A DNA stretch of 15,105 nt from the NCBI GenBank assembly GCA_025359355.1, contig JANYGR010000330.1, forward strand, positions 1 through 15,105. The letters are read 5' to 3'. Positions within the stretch are counted from its first letter, which is position 1. Each line of letters starts with the position of its first letter. This document shows positions 13,158 to 15,105 of the stretch, piece after piece. The position numbers were made by a program, and so were the translations under genes. The DNA comes from Bacteroidota bacterium. GTDB lineage: Bacteria > Bacteroidota > Bacteroidia > B-17B0 > Aurantibacillaceae. The notes beneath the pieces are model-generated. The model had not been told where the DNA came from. It made no database searches and saw only the letters and a program-made list of their open reading frames with translations.

Positions 13158-13754
13158 ATGAATTATTTAGCACATAGCTTCCTATCTTTTAATCAAACCG
13201 ACTTAATTATTGGAAATTTTATTGCAGATTCTATTCAAGGAAATAGATTTGAGGGGCTTACAGATGGTATTATCAAGGGTATTCATTTACATCGAAAAAT
13301 AGATTCATTTACGGATTCGCATCCCATTTACTTAACCAGTAAACATAGATTTAGTAAAGACTTTGGTAAATATAGCGGCATATTAATGGATATGATCTAT
13401 GATCATTATTTAGCTAAAAATTTCTCCCTATACTCTGCCCTACCCTTACAAAATTATTGTTCCGATTTATATAAACTATTAAATGAGAACAATCATTATT
13501 TACCTGAGCCTGCCAAACGGTTTTATGGCTATATGACAGAACACAACGCCTTATATAATTATTCATCTCTGGAGGGCATGGAGACTGTTTTAACACACTT
13601 AAATCATCGCATTAGGCATCGTTACCAGCTTAATGAAGCTATTCCGTTAATTGAAAAACACAATACTGAAATTGAAGAAGAGTTTTTTGTGTTTTTTGAT
13701 GATCTTATTGATTTTTGTAAAAAAGAGATTGAAACATTGTTTAATAAACTTTAG
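13158..13754 (+). CDS. acpH: Acyl carrier protein phosphodiesterase (DUF479)
   Basis: AcpH removes the 4'-phosphopantetheine arm from holo-ACP, giving apo-ACP, and so takes part in ACP prosthetic-group turnover. The 198-residue length matches E. coli AcpH (about 193). The conserved elements of this HD-like helical phosphodiesterase are present: MNYLAHSFL at the start (His6), GNFIADSI with Asp24, GIHLHRKIDSFTDSHP with His43, His45, Arg46, Asp49 and Asp53 (41-56), and MDMIYDHYLAKNF with Asp82 and His83. These acidic and His residues are the expected metal ligands. It stands in a divergent pair with the TonB-domain gene (69 bases apart), and a reductase gene follows 56 bases later. Confidence 0.9.
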   Translation: MNYLAHSFLSFNQTDLIIGNFIADSIQGNRFEGLTDGIIKGIHLHRKIDSFTDSHPIYLTSKHRFSKDFGKYSGILMDMIYDHYLAKNFSLYSALPLQNYCSDLYKLLNENNHYLPEPAKRFYGYMTEHNALYNYSSLEGMETVLTHLNHRIRHRYQLNEAIPLIEKHNTEIEEEFFVFFDDLIDFCKKEIETLFNKL

Positions 13755-13777
13755 AGCAATTATATTGTTGTAATGAT

Positions 13778-13785
13778 TACTTTTG
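13778..13785 (+). promoter_or_regulatory. -7 box of the ferredoxin-NADP reductase gene
   Basis: TACTTTTG, followed by CA, is a typical Bacteroidota TAnnTTTG box. It lies 25 bases before the ATG at 13811, giving a leader of about 20 bases. No TTG is found at the ideal -33 distance; TTTAG around 13750 is slightly too far. Confidence 0.55.
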
Positions 13786-13810
13786 CACGAAATTTATTTA
13801 AAGACAGAAA

Positions 13811-14821
13811 ATGATTACAACTGATTTAGCAATTATAGGAGCGGGGCCTGTAGGTTTGTTTGCCATATTTGAAGCAGGTTTATTAAAAATGCGTTGCCAT
13901 TTAATTGATTATTTACCACAAGCTGGAGGTCAGTTATCTGAAATTTATCCAAAAAAACCAATCTATGATATACCTGGCTTTCCAAGTGTTTTGGCACAAG
14001 AATTAGTTGATAATTTATTGAAACAAGCGGAGCCTTTTCATCCATCTTATACTTTTGGAGAACGAGTTGAAACCTTAGAAAAAAGAGGTGATAGAGATTT
14101 TGTATTAGTTACCAATATGGGAACTGAGGTTCATGCCAAAGTAGTTGTCATTGCAGGTGGTTTAGGCTGTTTTGAACCTCGTAAACCTGAATGTGAGGGA
14201 TTAACTAATTTTGAAAATGGTAAAGGAATTAATTACATGATTTTAGATCCTGAGAAATACCGTGGACAACGTATGGTAATTGCTGGTGGTGGAGATAGCG
14301 CGTTGGATTGGACTATTTTCTTAAGCGATGTATGTTCTGAATTAACGTTAGTGCATCGTTCAGAGTCCTTTAGAGGCGCGCCAGATAGCGTTAACAAAGT
14401 GATGAAATTAGCGGAAGAAGGCAAAATCAACTTATTATTAAATACCAATTTAACGTCTGTTTCTGGTTCAGATAAATTAGAAAAAGTATCGATGACAAAC
14501 CCGAAAACGGGTGAAAACATTATGATTGAAACAGATCACTTAATTCCTTTATTCGGCTTAAGCCCAAAATTAGGGCCATTAGAGAATTGGAATTTGAATA
14601 TTGATAAAAACGCCATTGAAGTTAATACCGACGATTACTCCACTAACATCGAAGGCGTTTATGCAATCGGCGATATCAATACTTATAAAAATAAATTGAA
14701 ATTGATCCTATGTGGCTTTCATGAAGCGGCACTTATGACTCATAGTGCCTATAAATACATGAATCCAGGTGTTAAGTATACCATGAAGTATACAACAGTA
14801 AACGGGGTTAATGAATTTTAA
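13811..14821 (+). CDS. Ferredoxin--NADP+ reductase, thioredoxin-reductase-like (type 2)
   Basis: This 336-residue flavoprotein moves electrons between ferredoxin (or flavodoxin) and NADP(H). It has the FAD-binding motif GAGPVG (10-15), the conserved QAGGQLSEIYPKKPIYDIPGF stretch (about 37-57), the second dinucleotide fold with GGGDSALD (159-166), and the NADPH-phosphate-binding HRSESFRG (182-189; Arg183, Arg188). The FAD-contacting YAIGDIN is at 284-290. It lacks the CxxC redox pair that thioredoxin reductases carry between the two halves, which places it with the Bacillus YumC / Chlorobium FNR type. The C-terminal tail (about 315-336) fits the extension seen in that type. It is probably monocistronic, with its own -7 box upstream and a bidirectional terminator at 14840-14879 downstream. 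Confidence 0.92.
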   Translation: MITTDLAIIGAGPVGLFAIFEAGLLKMRCHLIDYLPQAGGQLSEIYPKKPIYDIPGFPSVLAQELVDNLLKQAEPFHPSYTFGERVETLEKRGDRDFVLVTNMGTEVHAKVVVIAGGLGCFEPRKPECEGLTNFENGKGINYMILDPEKYRGQRMVIAGGGDSALDWTIFLSDVCSELTLVHRSESFRGAPDSVNKVMKLAEEGKINLLLNTNLTSVSGSDKLEKVSMTNPKTGENIMIETDHLIPLFGLSPKLGPLENWNLNIDKNAIEVNTDDYSTNIEGVYAIGDINTYKNKLKLILCGFHEAALMTHSAYKYMNPGVKYTMKYTTVNGVNEF

Positions 14822-14839
14822 TATTCAATAAAAAAATAA

Positions 14840-14879
14840 AAAACTTCTCAATAACTTTTAAAAAGCATTGAGAAGTTTT
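14840..14879. terminator. Bidirectional terminator shared by the reductase gene and the Crp/Fnr gene
   Basis: AAAACTTCTCAAT (14840-14852) and ATTGAGAAGTTTT (14867-14879) are perfect 13-bp complements around a 14-base loop. On the minus strand the stem is followed by a long T-rich run (complement of about 14825-14842), a strong terminator for the regulator gene. On the plus strand it ends TTTTATTT and lies 18 bases after the reductase stop. The right arm is inside the regulator's coding sequence, and the regulator's stop codon is in the loop. Confidence 0.88.
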
Positions 14880-15105
14880 ATTTCGTTTCTATATAAAACT
14901 AATTTTTTATCATTTTCCAATTGCTTTAGTAATCGTGAAATAACAACACGACTGGTTCCCAGTTCTTCAGCTATTTGATTATGAGAAAGCTGAATAGCTG
15001 ATTTACCAGACACTTTCGCTTTCTTTTTTAAGTACTTCACCAAGCGCTCATCAAGTTTATGAAAGGCAATAGTTTCTAGGGATTTTAAAAGTTCATTGAA
15101 ACGCT
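14858..15105 (-). CDS. Crp/Fnr family transcriptional regulator, C-terminal part (partial)
   Basis: The frame is open to the right edge of the window (last whole codon ends at 15103), so the N-terminal part with the expected cyclic-nucleotide-binding-like sensor domain is missing. The visible 82 residues are the end of the dimer helix (RFNELLKSLETIAFHKLDERLVKYLKKKA) and a Crp-type winged helix. The HTH is IQLSHNQIAEELGTSRVVIS followed by RLLKQLENDKKLVLYRNEIKLL, with TSRVVISRLLKQLE as the recognition helix. The Met about 61 residues before the end is internal to this domain and is not the real start. The stop codon lies inside the loop of the terminator hairpin. The sensed signal and target sites cannot be told from this fragment. 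Confidence 0.9.
   Translation of the reverse strand, partial: RFNELLKSLETIAFHKLDERLVKYLKKKAKVSGKSAIQLSHNQIAEELGTSRVVISRLLKQLENDKKLVLYRNEIKLLNAF

Noticed and set aside
14233..14520. 95-codon open frame on the minus strand
   Set aside because: It is antisense to the NADP-binding half of the reductase gene, where the sense strand carries clear motifs.
13811..14821. Thioredoxin reductase
   Set aside because: No CxxC redox pair is found between the two nucleotide-binding folds, so the ferredoxin-NADP reductase type fits better.
14858..15043. A 61-residue stand-alone HTH protein starting at 15043
   Set aside because: The frame continues upstream with a typical Crp-family dimer helix to the window edge, so this is the end of a larger regulator.
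1..15105. A new defence, mobile or secondary-metabolite system
   Set aside because: No nuclease, toxin, recombinase, reverse transcriptase, NRPS/PKS or phage gene is visible; gene content and base composition look like ordinary chromosomal DNA throughout.

Overview
The window looks like ordinary chromosomal DNA of a member of the Bacteroidota (Flavobacteriia- or Sphingobacteriia-like; I cannot place it more finely). The reasons are low G+C, the near absence of Shine-Dalgarno sequences, promoter-like TAnnTTTG -7 boxes, the Bacteroidota form of RNA polymerase omega directly behind bamD, a pair of rhomboid genes behind a probable mutL end, and many exported proteins with short 'MK...FAQ' signal peptides. 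I see no integrase, transposase, phage gene, CRISPR array, tRNA or rRNA.

Layout. 1-3193 (+): the last codons of a probable mutL, two rhomboid-family membrane proteins, and an exported TPR/beta-propeller protein resembling a PorE-type protein without the C-terminal OmpA domain. 3228-3304: a 77-bp palindromic intergenic repeat. 3356-4018 (+): an exported DUF4159 protein. 4033-6880 (-): an operon fabD > outer-membrane barrel > alanine-dehydrogenase-like enzyme. 7060-7659 (-): a yceI gene, divergent from murI (7785-8624, +). The short region between these two holds facing promoters and a perfect 14-bp inverted repeat. 8660-10298 (+): a small secreted protein made of 17-residue repeats, then bamD and rpoZ, closed by a strong terminator. 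10387-11871 (+): an exported protein of unknown function. 11872-13088 (-): a TonB-domain protein and rsmE, joined by a TAATG stop/start overlap. 13158-14821 (+): an ACP phosphodiesterase and a thioredoxin-reductase-like ferredoxin-NADP reductase. 14858-15105 (-): the C-terminal end of a Crp/Fnr regulator.

The genes are mainly housekeeping: cell-wall precursor supply (MurI), fatty acid synthesis and ACP turnover (FabD, AcpH), outer-membrane assembly (BamD), transcription (RpoZ), rRNA modification (RsmE) and redox (Fpr, Ald). Several exported proteins of unknown role lie among them. I found no convincing new multi-gene system. The best leads are small: murI has no ATG, GTG or TTG start compatible with its catalytic Asp; a strong operator-like palindrome sits over the yceI promoter next to the murI promoter; the crp stop codon lies inside its own terminator hairpin; the palindromic repeat at 3228-3304; and a repeat protein that is nearly invariant in protein sequence but strongly diverged synonymously.
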